NCBI GenBank assembly: GCA_018065305.1
Contig: JAGHTO010000015.1
Location: 62,001-126,000, forward strand
DNA: 64,000 nucleotides
Direction: 5' to 3'
DNA from: Candidatus Cacconaster scatequi
GTDB lineage: Bacteria; Bacteroidota; Bacteroidia; Bacteroidales; UBA932
Part shown: one piece after another, positions 8,461-16,802 of the stretch
How the letters are laid out: each line of letters opens with the position of its first letter
Position numbering within the stretch: position 1 is the first letter of the stretch
The notes under the pieces: model-generated
The model's database searches: none
What the model was told of the DNA's origin: nothing
The model's input: only the letters and a program-made list of their open reading frames with translations
Translations under genes and position numbers: made by a program

Positions 8461-8495
8461 AAAACGAAAACAAGGCAGCCCGACGGACTGCCTTG
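8461..8495 (-). terminator. Intrinsic terminator downstream of rpmE2
   Basis: CAAGGCAG (8471-8478) pairs with CTGCCTTG (8488-8495), an 8-bp GC-rich stem with a 9-nt loop. On the minus strand it is followed by TTTTCGTTTT. It lies 24 bp past the L31 stop and just upstream of the next minus-strand gene, so it should isolate the two. Confidence 0.75.
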
Positions 8496-8519
8496 CCTAT
8501 TTTTGATAGGGGAAGGGGA

Positions 8520-8771
8520 TTACTTCTTCCTCTGACCGTAGCGGCTGTAGAATTTGTCAACGCGACCGGCGGTGTCGACGAGCTTCATCTTACCAGTGTA
8601 GAACGGGTGTGAAGTGTTGGAGATTTCGACTTTGACAACCGGGTATTCAATGCCGTTCACTTCGATGGTCTCCTTTGTGTTGACGCAGGAACGGGTGATG
8701 AACACGTGCTCATTTGACATATCCTTGAAAGCTACAAGACGGTAGGTTTCGGGATGTATACCTTTTTTCAT
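8520..8771 (-). CDS. rpmE2: 50S ribosomal protein L31 type B
   Basis: 83 residues, MKKGIHPE start and the TSHPFYTGK motif typical of type B L31. The zinc CxxC pairs of type A L31 are absent (only one Cys), which is the cysteine-minus form. It is a structural component of the large ribosomal subunit bridging to the small one. It is a single-gene unit, flanked by a terminator and a good promoter. Confidence 0.97.
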   Translation of the reverse strand: MKKGIHPETYRLVAFKDMSNEHVFITRSCVNTKETIEVNGIEYPVVKVEISNTSHPFYTGKMKLVDTAGRVDKFYSRYGQRKK

Positions 8772-8804
8772 TGCTGTTAATAATTAGGTTTGTTTTTCGG
8801 ACCG

Positions 8805-8835
8805 CAAATGTAATGATATTTTGGTGAAAAGCAAA
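8805..8835 (-). promoter_or_regulatory. Promoter of rpmE2 (TTTG-N19-TAnnTTTG)
   Basis: On the minus strand TTTG (8832-8835), a 19-bp spacer, then TACATTTG (8805-8812). This is the full Bacteroidetes sigma-ABfr type consensus, and the best promoter match I found in the window. The start codon is 33 bp further on. Confidence 0.7.
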
Positions 8836-8855
8836 AATAATATGAAACATATTCC

Positions 8856-8863
8856 TAACTTTG
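8856..8863 (+). promoter_or_regulatory. Putative -7 box of the FAD lipoprotein gene
   Basis: TAACTTTG fits TAnnTTTG and lies 38 bp upstream of the ATG at 8902. This supports the 8902 start rather than the upstream extension of the open frame to 8821. No good -33 box is seen. Confidence 0.4.
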
Positions 8864-8901
8864 GGGAAACATCATATATTCTCACTGAAAACCTTCGAAT
8901 C

Positions 8902-10491
8902 ATGAAACGACTTCTCAAATTTTCCATATCCTTGATTGCGCTTATCTGCACGGCGGGGATTCTTTTCTCCTGTACTGATGCAGAAACAATCAGAACGGAC
9001 GTGTGCATCTACGGCGGTACGTCGGCGGCTGTAACCGCAGCCCGCGCTGCGGCTGAAAAGGGATGCAAGGTGGTAATCATCTGTCCGGACCCGGTCCTTG
9101 GCGGAATGACGACCGGGGGCCTCGGCTCTACCGACATCGGAAACAAGCAGGCCATTATCGGTATGGCAAGGCAGTTCTACCGTGATCTCGGAAAGCATTA
9201 TGGGACTGATGAGCAGTGGACGTTTGAACCGTCGGCGGCTCAGGTTATCATTGACAGTTATGTGGACAATCCGAATATCACTCTCTTCAAGGGGTTTTAT
9301 CTCAACTCTCTCTCGAAAAAAGGGTCGAGAATCGTCTCCATCACCTGCAATGACGAGAAGGGCGAAACCAGCAGGACGGTCAGGGCCGATTCATTCATCG
9401 ACGCCACTTATGAGGGGGACCTGCTGGCAATGGCGGGTGTCAGTTACCACGTCGGACGCGAGGACGCATCTGTTTATGGAGAGGAGTGGAACGGCTCCCA
9501 TATCTCCTATTATCATCAGTTCGTGGATGGAATTGACCCGTATGTGGAGAAAGGCAATCCGCAGAGCGGCCTCCTTTGGGGAATTCAGGACGGGAATCTC
9601 AAGGAGGAGGGGACCGGTGACACTCTGGTCCAGGCCTACAATTTCCGGCTCTGCCTTTCCAATGACAAGGAGAACCAGATTCCTTTCACACAGCCTGAGG
9701 ACTACGATCCTTCCGTATATGAACTTCTTGTACGGGTGTTCGAGGCTGACCCGGATCCGCAGATAAACAACTACTTCATCTGGTCACTGATGCCCGGGGG
9801 AAAGACTGATGTCAACAACCGCGGAGCGTTCTCGACGGATATGATAGGGATGAACCACGATTATCCTGAGGCTTCGTGGGAGCGGCGGAAGGAGATAGTC
9901 GCCGCCCACAAGAGCTATACGCTCGGCTTGATGTGGTTTTATGTGAGCGACCCCAGGGTGCCGGAGGTTCTTCAGAATTTTGTCCGTCAGTGGGGATGGG
10001 CCAAGGATGAATATCCGGCTACTGGAGGATGGACCCATCAGATATATGTGCGGGAGGCCCGGCGTATGATAAGCGATTATGTGGCGACTCAGGCTGACTG
10101 TGACGGGAAAGGTATCGTTGAGGACGGAATAGGCTACGCCGCCTACCAGATGGATTCTCACAACTGCGAAAGAATTCTGGTTGAAAAGGACGGCAAGTTG
10201 ATGGTCAAGAACGAGGGTGACGTGGAGAAGGGTGGGGGAATGCCTTATCCCATCTCATACAGAAGCATTGTCCCCCGCAGGGAGGAGTGCACCAATCTGC
10301 TGGTCCCCGTATGTCTCTCCTCAAGCCATATCGCCTTCGGCTCCATAAGAATGGAACCTGTATTCCTTGAACTGGGGCAGGTATGCGGCATTGCCGCCTC
10401 CCTCGCCGGCCGCAACCCCGTTCAGGACGTCGATGTCAGTCTGATTCAGGAAGAGGTGGGCTACAATGTTGCACAATGCGATAGTGAATAA
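8902..10491 (+). CDS. FAD-dependent oxidoreductase, lipoprotein
   Basis: 529 residues. The lipoprotein signal ends at LFSC (Cys24). An FAD-binding Rossmann start follows (VCIYGGTSAAVTAARAA, residues 34-50) and GGMTTGGLGSTD, both typical of the FAD_oxidored family common near Bacteroidetes polysaccharide loci. It is likely periplasmic or surface anchored, which is odd for an FAD enzyme but seen in this family. The reaction and substrate are unknown; oxidation of a sugar or polyol is a guess from family context. It stands alone between rpmE2 and a convergent namZ-like gene 6 bp away. Confidence 0.8.
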   Translation: MKRLLKFSISLIALICTAGILFSCTDAETIRTDVCIYGGTSAAVTAARAAAEKGCKVVIICPDPVLGGMTTGGLGSTDIGNKQAIIGMARQFYRDLGKHYGTDEQWTFEPSAAQVIIDSYVDNPNITLFKGFYLNSLSKKGSRIVSITCNDEKGETSRTVRADSFIDATYEGDLLAMAGVSYHVGREDASVYGEEWNGSHISYYHQFVDGIDPYVEKGNPQSGLLWGIQDGNLKEEGTGDTLVQAYNFRLCLSNDKENQIPFTQPEDYDPSVYELLVRVFEADPDPQINNYFIWSLMPGGKTDVNNRGAFSTDMIGMNHDYPEASWERRKEIVAAHKSYTLGLMWFYVSDPRVPEVLQNFVRQWGWAKDEYPATGGWTHQIYVREARRMISDYVATQADCDGKGIVEDGIGYAAYQMDSHNCERILVEKDGKLMVKNEGDVEKGGGMPYPISYRSIVPRREECTNLLVPVCLSSSHIAFGSIRMEPVFLELGQVCGIAASLAGRNPVQDVDVSLIQEEVGYNVAQCDSE

Positions 10492-10497
10492 CCCCTC

Positions 10498-11565
10498 TTA
10501 CTTGATTCTGAACGGCTCGTCACCGTAGAGAACATATTTCTTTGACTTGCGCATCCACTTCTGCTCCTCGGACTTGATGTATTCCGCGGCATCCTTCCAC
10601 ACTATGCCTCCCTCTATGTAATTCATCAGTGCGGCATCTTCGAGATACCTGTTGAGTGTCTCGAATTTGAATTCCGGGCATACGCCGTGGATGAAGTTCA
10701 TCGTCTTGAGGGTATGGTTCAGCGCGTGATAGGGGGCGCCGGGGATTGACATCAGATGATAACCGAAACAGATCTGTCCCTCATACAGGCCGTATGAAGG
10801 GATAAATCTCGTCCACCTGACGTGGATTGCGTCATCGGAAATGGGGGAGATGTCCCTGCCGAAAAGACTCTCCATAAAAGGGGCTCCGAACTGCTCGAAG
10901 GGTCTGTTCGTCCCGTGTCCGTAACTTACGTTGGTCCCCATCCAGAGACACTGTCCGCTGTAGAAGGTAGGGGTGAACATACCTGCAAAATCCGAGAATG
11001 GCGGAATCGTCCAGGCAAGCAGCTCGCGGTTCACCTGCTCCGCATTGGCTGAAATGATGTGCAGGGGGAATCTGGCGTTCAGTTCGCAGTAGAACATATT
11101 TGCAAGTTCTCCGATTGTCAGTCCGTGGCGATGGGGGAGTCCCAGTATTCCCAAGGTCCCTTCTATCTGTCTGCCTGAAGGGTTGAGACGGTCGATTATG
11201 AAAACCGATATGTCGGAAGAGGATGCTTTCAGCCTTTTGAAAGTGTTGTATATCAGAGATGTGAAGTTGCTGTATCTGGAACCGGCATCCTGAAGTTCGA
11301 CCACCATCGCATCCACATCCTTCAAATCGTCCTCCTCTATCGCCGTGCTCACTTCCACTGTTGGGATTCCGGCCACGAGTTCTCCGTACAGAGAGTGCTC
11401 CGGAGTGAAGATTTTCACCAGGTTGCCTCTTTTCGCAAGTGTCTCGAAAAGATATTCTCCGGTCTCGGGATGCCACGCGGACTGGTTGCAGAGAATGGCG
11501 ACACGGCCCTTTGAAAGGACGTTGTCGCTCTGTTCGAAGAAAGGAGTTGTGCGGAATGAAAACAT
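10498..11565 (-). CDS. DUF1343 protein, exo-beta-N-acetylmuramidase NamZ-like (GH171)
   Basis: 355 residues with the family marks FTPEHSLYGE and VVELQDAGSRY near residues 50-100. Characterised DUF1343 proteins (NamZ) remove N-acetylmuramic acid from the non-reducing end of peptidoglycan fragments. Most are exported, but this one has no signal peptide from the ATG that overlaps the glmM stop (TGATG), so it would act in the cytosol on imported muropeptides. It is the last gene of the ligA operon and follows a hexosamine phosphate mutase, which fits cell-wall sugar recycling. Whether the N-terminus is complete and the protein truly cytosolic is not settled by sequence. Confidence 0.75.
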   Translation of the reverse strand: MFSFRTTPFFEQSDNVLSKGRVAILCNQSAWHPETGEYLFETLAKRGNLVKIFTPEHSLYGELVAGIPTVEVSTAIEEDDLKDVDAMVVELQDAGSRYSNFTSLIYNTFKRLKASSSDISVFIIDRLNPSGRQIEGTLGILGLPHRHGLTIGELANMFYCELNARFPLHIISANAEQVNRELLAWTIPPFSDFAGMFTPTFYSGQCLWMGTNVSYGHGTNRPFEQFGAPFMESLFGRDISPISDDAIHVRWTRFIPSYGLYEGQICFGYHLMSIPGAPYHALNHTLKTMNFIHGVCPEFKFETLNRYLEDAALMNYIEGGIVWKDAAEYIKSEEQKWMRKSKKYVLYGDEPFRIK

Positions 11566-12950
11566 CAGTTGCCGGCCAGTATTGAAAGAACCACCTGTGC
11601 CAGGGCGTCGGCCTGCTTTTCACTCCGTGCCTCGGCATAGATGCGTATTATGGGCTCGGTGTTGGAACGGCGGAGTATGAACCACATTCCCGTATCTTCG
11701 AAATCCACTCTCAGCCCGTCCATCCTGTTGAGCTTCCTATCCGCGTAGTGTGACGCCACTTTTGCGATGGCTTTCTCCGCTTCTTCCTGCGAGTTGACGC
11801 TGAGTTTGTTCTTGGAGACGTGCCACTCCGGGAAGGTCTTTTTCAGTTCGCTGACTTTCATCTTCCTGTGAGCAAGATGGCTCAGGAAAAGAGCAGTCCC
11901 TATCAGGGCGTCGCGTCCGTAATGAAGGTCCGGAACTATGACGCCTCCGTTGCCTTCGCCACCGATTACAGCCCCTATTTCCCTCATCTTCGTGGTAGCG
12001 TTGACCTCTCCGACCTTGCAGGGTTCATAGTTGCATCCGTGAGCTGCCGCAACGTCCGCAAGTGCCCGTGAAGATGAAATATTTGAAACAGCAGGGCCTG
12101 GTTTCCGTCCGAGAACGTAATCTGCCACGGCTACAAGCGTGTATTCTTCCACGAAAGGCTCTCCATTCTCGCAGATGAAGGCCAGACGGTCAACGTCAGG
12201 GTCGACGGAGATACCGAGGTCGGCTCCGGATTTGACCACCTCCTCTGACAGTTCTGTGAGATTTGCCGGGAGCGGTTCCGGATTGTGGGCGAAACGGCCG
12301 TCACAGGAATCGTTGATCACTATGTATTCAACTCCCAATGCTTCGAACAATGGTGGCATACAGATGCTGCCTACAGAATTTATCGTGTCAATCACGACCT
12401 TGAATCCGGCCTTGCGGACGGCCTGACAGTCAACCAGCGGATGCTTTATTACTGCCTCCACGTGTTTCTGTGTGAAATCCTTATGGGTGATGACTCCAAG
12501 TCCGAAGGCTTCATTGAATTCGAACTCTCCCTTGTCCGCTATCCCTGTCAGGATTCTGCCTTCTTCATCGGTCAGGAACTCCCCGTTGGAATTGAGAAGT
12601 TTCAGCGCATTCCACTGTGCGGGGTTGTGCGAGGCCGTGATGATGATACCCCCGTCAGCCTGCTCGAAAATCACAGCCATCTCCGTTGTCGGAGTCGAGG
12701 CGAGTCCTGCATCGACCACGTCGATTCCACAGGAAACAAGAGTGCCTGTAACGATATTCGCCACCATCTCTCCCGAGACTCGGGCATCCCTGCCTACAAC
12801 AACCTTGTAGCGTCCGTTTCTGGGGGCCTTTCTCTTTATCAGGGAGGAGTATGCTGAAATGAATTTGACTATGTCAACAGGGGATAGGGAATTGTCCGGA
12901 GCGCCGCCGATGGTACCGCGTATTCCGGAGATTGATTTTATAAGTGTCAT
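11565..12950 (-). CDS. glmM: Phosphoglucosamine mutase (GlmM-like alpha-D-phosphohexomutase)
   Basis: 461 residues, cytosolic. The phosphoserine loop TASHNP places the catalytic Ser at 107. The metal loop DPDVDR is at 250-255, and the C-terminal phosphate-binding loop (RRSNTEP) is present. GlmM turns glucosamine-6-phosphate into glucosamine-1-phosphate for UDP-GlcNAc. Bacteroidetes homologues are annotated either GlmM or phosphomannomutase; the early SISGIRGT and the namZ-like neighbour favour GlmM. The start ATG overlaps the ispG stop (ATGA). Confidence 0.82.
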   Translation of the reverse strand: MTLIKSISGIRGTIGGAPDNSLSPVDIVKFISAYSSLIKRKAPRNGRYKVVVGRDARVSGEMVANIVTGTLVSCGIDVVDAGLASTPTTEMAVIFEQADGGIIITASHNPAQWNALKLLNSNGEFLTDEEGRILTGIADKGEFEFNEAFGLGVITHKDFTQKHVEAVIKHPLVDCQAVRKAGFKVVIDTINSVGSICMPPLFEALGVEYIVINDSCDGRFAHNPEPLPANLTELSEEVVKSGADLGISVDPDVDRLAFICENGEPFVEEYTLVAVADYVLGRKPGPAVSNISSSRALADVAAAHGCNYEPCKVGEVNATTKMREIGAVIGGEGNGGVIVPDLHYGRDALIGTALFLSHLAHRKMKVSELKKTFPEWHVSKNKLSVNSQEEAEKAIAKVASHYADRKLNRMDGLRVDFEDTGMWFILRRSNTEPIIRIYAEARSEKQADALAQVVLSILAGN

Positions 12951-14248
12951 TTCGTATCTTTTTCTATTAGTTCCAAAAGTTTGTCAATAGCCTCTTCCTG
13001 AGGAATATATCTCAATACAGGAGTTTTGCCGCGGTATAGCGTGACGTGTCCGCGTCCTTCCCCCACATAGCCGTAGTCCGCATCGGCCATCTCCCCGGGG
13101 CCGTTCACGACACATCCCATAACCGCAATCTTCACACCGGCAAGGTGTGATGTTCTTCTCTTGACTTCGTTGAAAGTCGATTCAAGATTGTAGAGAGTCC
13201 GGCCGCAACCGGGGCACGCGATATATTCCGGGTGTGTGAATCTGCGCCGGCAGGCCTGCATCAGCATATCCTTGAAATCCCCGGATTCTTCCGCTGTCAG
13301 AGGCTTTCCCGCTATGGTCGAACCAGTCAGATCGAAATCATCAATCCTGCGGTCAAGCAGGGAAGGCCCCCACAGGGTGGATGCCTTGAAAATGAAATCT
13401 TCGTAGTCGGTGGCCTGCACGTTCTTTCTGCCACCGCAGGGGGTGTAACCTGCCTGCACGGCGGATATTACAGCCCTGCCCGCCGGAATCTCCTTTATCG
13501 GGTCCTCTGTGAGCGATACCCTGACGGTATCTCCGATACCTTCTCCCAACAGGGTCCCTATCCCCACCGCGGATTTGATGCGGGCCTGAAAGCCGTTTCC
13601 GGCCTCGGTCACTCCGACGTGAAGGGGGAAGGTGAAGCCGAACTCTTCCTGCATCGCCCTGTAAAGAAGCCTGTATGCCTCCACCATCACAAGGACATTG
13701 CTGGATTTCAGCGAGACAGCCACATTGAAGAACGACCTTTCGACACACATTCTCAGCCATTCCATCACGGCCTCTTTCATTCCTGTGGGATTGTCACCGT
13801 AGCGGGAGGTTATCCTTTCTCCGAGTGAGCCGTGGTTGAGGCCGATTCGGATTGCTGTTCCTTCGTTTCTGCAGATTTCAATCAATTCTGAAAATTTGGC
13901 GCAGGCAACTTCGTGGTCCCTGGCGAAATTTCCGGGGTTGATGCGCACTTTGTCCGCAACTTTCGCGGCGGCCAGCGCTGCATCTGCCAGAAAGTGAATG
14001 TCGGCTACGACAGGGATTCCGATTCCTTCGGAACGCAGTATGGAAACAATCCGGGAGAGGGAGTCAACCTGTTTCAGCCCCTGTGTTGTAAGACGGATGA
14101 CGTCAGCTCCGGCTTCCGCCGCTCTTTTGCATTGTTCTACAGACGATTCAATATCATCCGTGGAGGTATTGCACATTGTCTGGACACTGACCGGAGCATC
14201 GCCCCCGATTGTCAGCCTGCCCTTGAGGGATATCGGTCTTGAATTCAT
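12947..14248 (-). CDS. ispG: 4-hydroxy-3-methylbut-2-en-1-yl diphosphate synthase (IspG/GcpE)
   Basis: IspG reduces methylerythritol cyclodiphosphate to HMBPP with a [4Fe-4S] cluster in the MEP isoprenoid pathway. The N-terminal TIM barrel is clear. The cluster ligands are Cys345, Cys348 (ACPGCGR) and Cys379 (MGCVVNGPGE), with Glu386 after them. At 433 residues it is longer than the E. coli type (372) but far shorter than the roughly 600-residue insert-containing form I associate with Bacteroides and plants. About 100 residues lie between GIGDTVRVSL and the first cysteine pair, where E. coli has about 30. It is cotranscribed with the beta-barrel protein upstream (2-bp gap) and glmM downstream. 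Confidence 0.95.
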   Translation of the reverse strand: MNSRPISLKGRLTIGGDAPVSVQTMCNTSTDDIESSVEQCKRAAEAGADVIRLTTQGLKQVDSLSRIVSILRSEGIGIPVVADIHFLADAALAAAKVADKVRINPGNFARDHEVACAKFSELIEICRNEGTAIRIGLNHGSLGERITSRYGDNPTGMKEAVMEWLRMCVERSFFNVAVSLKSSNVLVMVEAYRLLYRAMQEEFGFTFPLHVGVTEAGNGFQARIKSAVGIGTLLGEGIGDTVRVSLTEDPIKEIPAGRAVISAVQAGYTPCGGRKNVQATDYEDFIFKASTLWGPSLLDRRIDDFDLTGSTIAGKPLTAEESGDFKDMLMQACRRRFTHPEYIACPGCGRTLYNLESTFNEVKRRTSHLAGVKIAVMGCVVNGPGEMADADYGYVGEGRGHVTLYRGKTPVLRYIPQEEAIDKLLELIEKDTK

Positions 14249-14250
14249 TT

Positions 14251-14958
14251 TCAGCGTTTCTTGTCAAGATGAAGATTGATACCCAGGGTGAACATTATAT
14301 TGCTCGGGTAACAGTACAGCCAGTATAAGTCGCTGTATTTGTTTGCGTGGTACATACTTGCCAGTGCGAATTTGTAGCAGGCTTCCAGATGCAGTTCAAT
14401 CGGCCGCAGAACGATTGCGAAGCCCGCCCCGGCAATGATGCCGTAATCGTGTCTCTGGTCATACTTGTCAAATCCCCCCTCTCTGTCCGTACTCAACCGG
14501 TATCCGTAATAAGGTCCGACATCGACAAGAAGTCTGAAGGATGAAAAGTTGATATGAAATTGGGACAGCATCGGGAATTCGACAATCTTGCAGGTCTCCC
14601 CAAAATCGGAACGCTCCGATTCATATCCCTCGCATCCGTATTTGGCTCCTATCTGAAGGCCGAAATTGGCCATTCTGTCCCACAGTACGTGGTAGAAGGT
14701 GTAATTGACGGTTATGTTGTTGTAGGTAAGTTTGCTGGATTGATTGATTTTCGGCGTTGAACGTACATTGCTCAGGTTGACGCCATATTTCACTCCTATC
14801 ATATGTTCGTTGAAGAACTTTCTCTTCTGGGGGGTGGTGTCCAGATATTGGAAGTCATCCGGCGGGTTGCTCATGAAAGAGTAGTCCTGTGCGCTCAGAA
14901 GAGAGCCTTGAAGGAGAATGGCTACGAAAAACAGAATATGGGAGAATTTCACTTTCAT
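14251..14958 (-). CDS. Outer-membrane beta-barrel protein (PorT-like)
   Basis: 235 residues with a Sec signal ending at LLSAQ. The rest alternates polar and aromatic/hydrophobic residues with many Gly and Tyr (IGVKYGVNLSN, LLVDVGPYYGYRL, YGIIAGAGFAI) and ends in a short strand, all typical of an 8-10-stranded outer-membrane barrel of the PorT/OMP_b-brl type. Its start overlaps the stop of the Ig-like lipoprotein by ATGA, so the two envelope proteins are translationally coupled and may work together. Specific function unknown. Confidence 0.75.
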   Translation of the reverse strand: MKVKFSHILFFVAILLQGSLLSAQDYSFMSNPPDDFQYLDTTPQKRKFFNEHMIGVKYGVNLSNVRSTPKINQSSKLTYNNITVNYTFYHVLWDRMANFGLQIGAKYGCEGYESERSDFGETCKIVEFPMLSQFHINFSSFRLLVDVGPYYGYRLSTDREGGFDKYDQRHDYGIIAGAGFAIVLRPIELHLEACYKFALASMYHANKYSDLYWLYCYPSNIMFTLGINLHLDKKR

Positions 14959-16802
14959 TCAAATAATTTTTTGACGTCTATGTCCTGTTCTATGTCGAAG
15001 CCCTCTTCCAGTTCCAGAATCTGGCTTTCGGGCCCTTCACCTCTTTCGTAGAATTTAACCGGTTCGGGTTGTTTGTGCGCGAGCAGGTTGCCGGTGTCGG
15101 CCATTCCGTTTCCGTTTCCGTCCTGGGTGAGCCGAACCTTATATCTGCCGGCCTTGACGTAGGGTACGGTCAGGGAGGTGTCCCTGGCAATGCGGAATGT
15201 CCTCAGGACATTCGACGCCTTTTCGTCGACTAATTCGACGATGTAGGAGCCTTTGACTCCTGTAAGGTTGAGTTTGATGCTGCAGAGGTTCTCATCCTGT
15301 GGAATCTTGAAAGAGACTTCCTTTTTCTGGTTCGGAAGTCGGTCGAGATTGATGAATGTCCCCTGAGGGAAGGTCACCTTGTAATCATATCCCTTTATGA
15401 GTTTGTCGGCAGGAAGTACGTGATACCTCCGAATGATGGAGGTGTCCTGATTGAAAGCGAATTTTTTCCTGGAAGTCTGTCCCTTTGGATTGGTCTCTAT
15501 GAAAACTATCGAGTCCGGATATGCGGCAATGATTGGCAACTCGGATTCAATGTAGAAACCTTCGTCCTCCACCGTTTCATTGGCTACTTTGTCCGTGAGA
15601 ACGAACACGGTGTCTTTTTCTTTCTTCTTTGTGGCGGCTTTCCCGCTCTCTTTGTCCTTCTTGTTGTCTTTGGCTGTGACGGAAGTTTGCTCAGCCTGAT
15701 TTTTCATAACGGCAAGAGATAGGTTCTCATCGAACGGTACAAGTTTTCCCGTCGAGTCGGTCTTCATATAATTGAGCCTTATCATAAGGCTGTCATCAAG
15801 TTTGTAATCGACATTGATCCAGAAATCCAGACTGTCCCGGTACGGGCTGTATTGGATTATAACGTCTGACGAATCTATGCCGAGGAATTCAAGCCTGTTT
15901 ATCTGCACGTCACCCGCGCTGAATTTCAGGAAGCCGCACTTGTCGCTTTTCCTGCCGCTGTTCTGAAGATACTGCACACTCTGGAGTTCCTTGAACATCG
16001 CCATCGTAACCATCGAATGGCGGGCCTTGCACTTCACGGTGTCCTTCATATTGAAATTCCTGAACTCGAACACTTCGTTGGAGTCCCTGACGACCGCGTA
16101 TGGGACAAACACGGAATCACAGAAAGCTATCTGGTCGGTGTCCGGGCTGTATTTGTAGTCGGTGTCCTCATCCGTGAATGCGTACACGCGGAACGTGTCC
16201 GGTCTTATATTCCTGATTGTGAAGAATCCCCAGTCATCAGTCCTGGCAAGCGCATCGGGGACAATCTTGAAACAGGCGGAGTCGGACAGGTCTGAATATA
16301 TGGCCACCGTGGCGCCTTTCACCGGCTTCAATGTCTGGCTGTCGGTAACAGTGCCCGTGAAGTAAAGGGAATCTAACGTCTCTCCGGTTGAAAAGGCATA
16401 GACGAATCTGGGGGCAAGATTTCCTTCGTTATTGTCTGCAAGAGCCTGGCCGAAGTCGATGGTATATGTCCGGTTCTCTTTCAGAGTGTCGGGAAGTGTC
16501 ACGACTATGTTCTTTCCCTTGACCTTTGCCGTCGGACGTCTTTTCGTGGGAGGGGACAGCACTATATCGGTCGCGGTCTTGACCACCGTATATTCATCGA
16601 ACAGCAGAAATATCTTTGTTCCGAATGTCGGAATCATCGTGCTGTTCTGTTCCGGAGTAGTTGAAATCAAAACCGGAGGTATCGTATCCTTCGGTCCTCC
16701 CTGGGGCGGGGTTGTCGTATTGGCACATGAACGGCTCAATGTGCAGCAGGCTGCAAACAATATGAGGGATAACGTTACTGTTGCGGTCCTTTTCATTCTC
16801 AT
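14955..16802 (-). CDS. Ig-like (Big_5/SbsA-type) domain lipoprotein
   Basis: 615 residues. The signal sequence ends at a lipobox before SRSCANTT, followed by PPQGGPKDTIPP. An N-terminal Ig-like Big_5 domain (PPVLISTTPEQNSTMIPTFG, then YTIDFGQALADNNEGN) is followed by a carboxypeptidase-regulatory-like beta-sandwich (FTGTVTDSQTLKPVKGATV). A long beta-rich C-terminal part contains a Lys/Glu-rich linker. Proteins of this build are conserved, poorly characterised Bacteroidetes envelope lipoproteins. It overlaps relA/spoT by 4 bp. A second ATG at 16796 is possible, but the ATGA overlap favours 16802. Confidence 0.8.
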   Translation of the reverse strand: MRMKRTATVTLSLILFAACCTLSRSCANTTTPPQGGPKDTIPPVLISTTPEQNSTMIPTFGTKIFLLFDEYTVVKTATDIVLSPPTKRRPTAKVKGKNIVVTLPDTLKENRTYTIDFGQALADNNEGNLAPRFVYAFSTGETLDSLYFTGTVTDSQTLKPVKGATVAIYSDLSDSACFKIVPDALARTDDWGFFTIRNIRPDTFRVYAFTDEDTDYKYSPDTDQIAFCDSVFVPYAVVRDSNEVFEFRNFNMKDTVKCKARHSMVTMAMFKELQSVQYLQNSGRKSDKCGFLKFSAGDVQINRLEFLGIDSSDVIIQYSPYRDSLDFWINVDYKLDDSLMIRLNYMKTDSTGKLVPFDENLSLAVMKNQAEQTSVTAKDNKKDKESGKAATKKKEKDTVFVLTDKVANETVEDEGFYIESELPIIAAYPDSIVFIETNPKGQTSRKKFAFNQDTSIIRRYHVLPADKLIKGYDYKVTFPQGTFINLDRLPNQKKEVSFKIPQDENLCSIKLNLTGVKGSYIVELVDEKASNVLRTFRIARDTSLTVPYVKAGRYKVRLTQDGNGNGMADTGNLLAHKQPEPVKFYERGEGPESQILELEEGFDIEQDIDVKKLFE

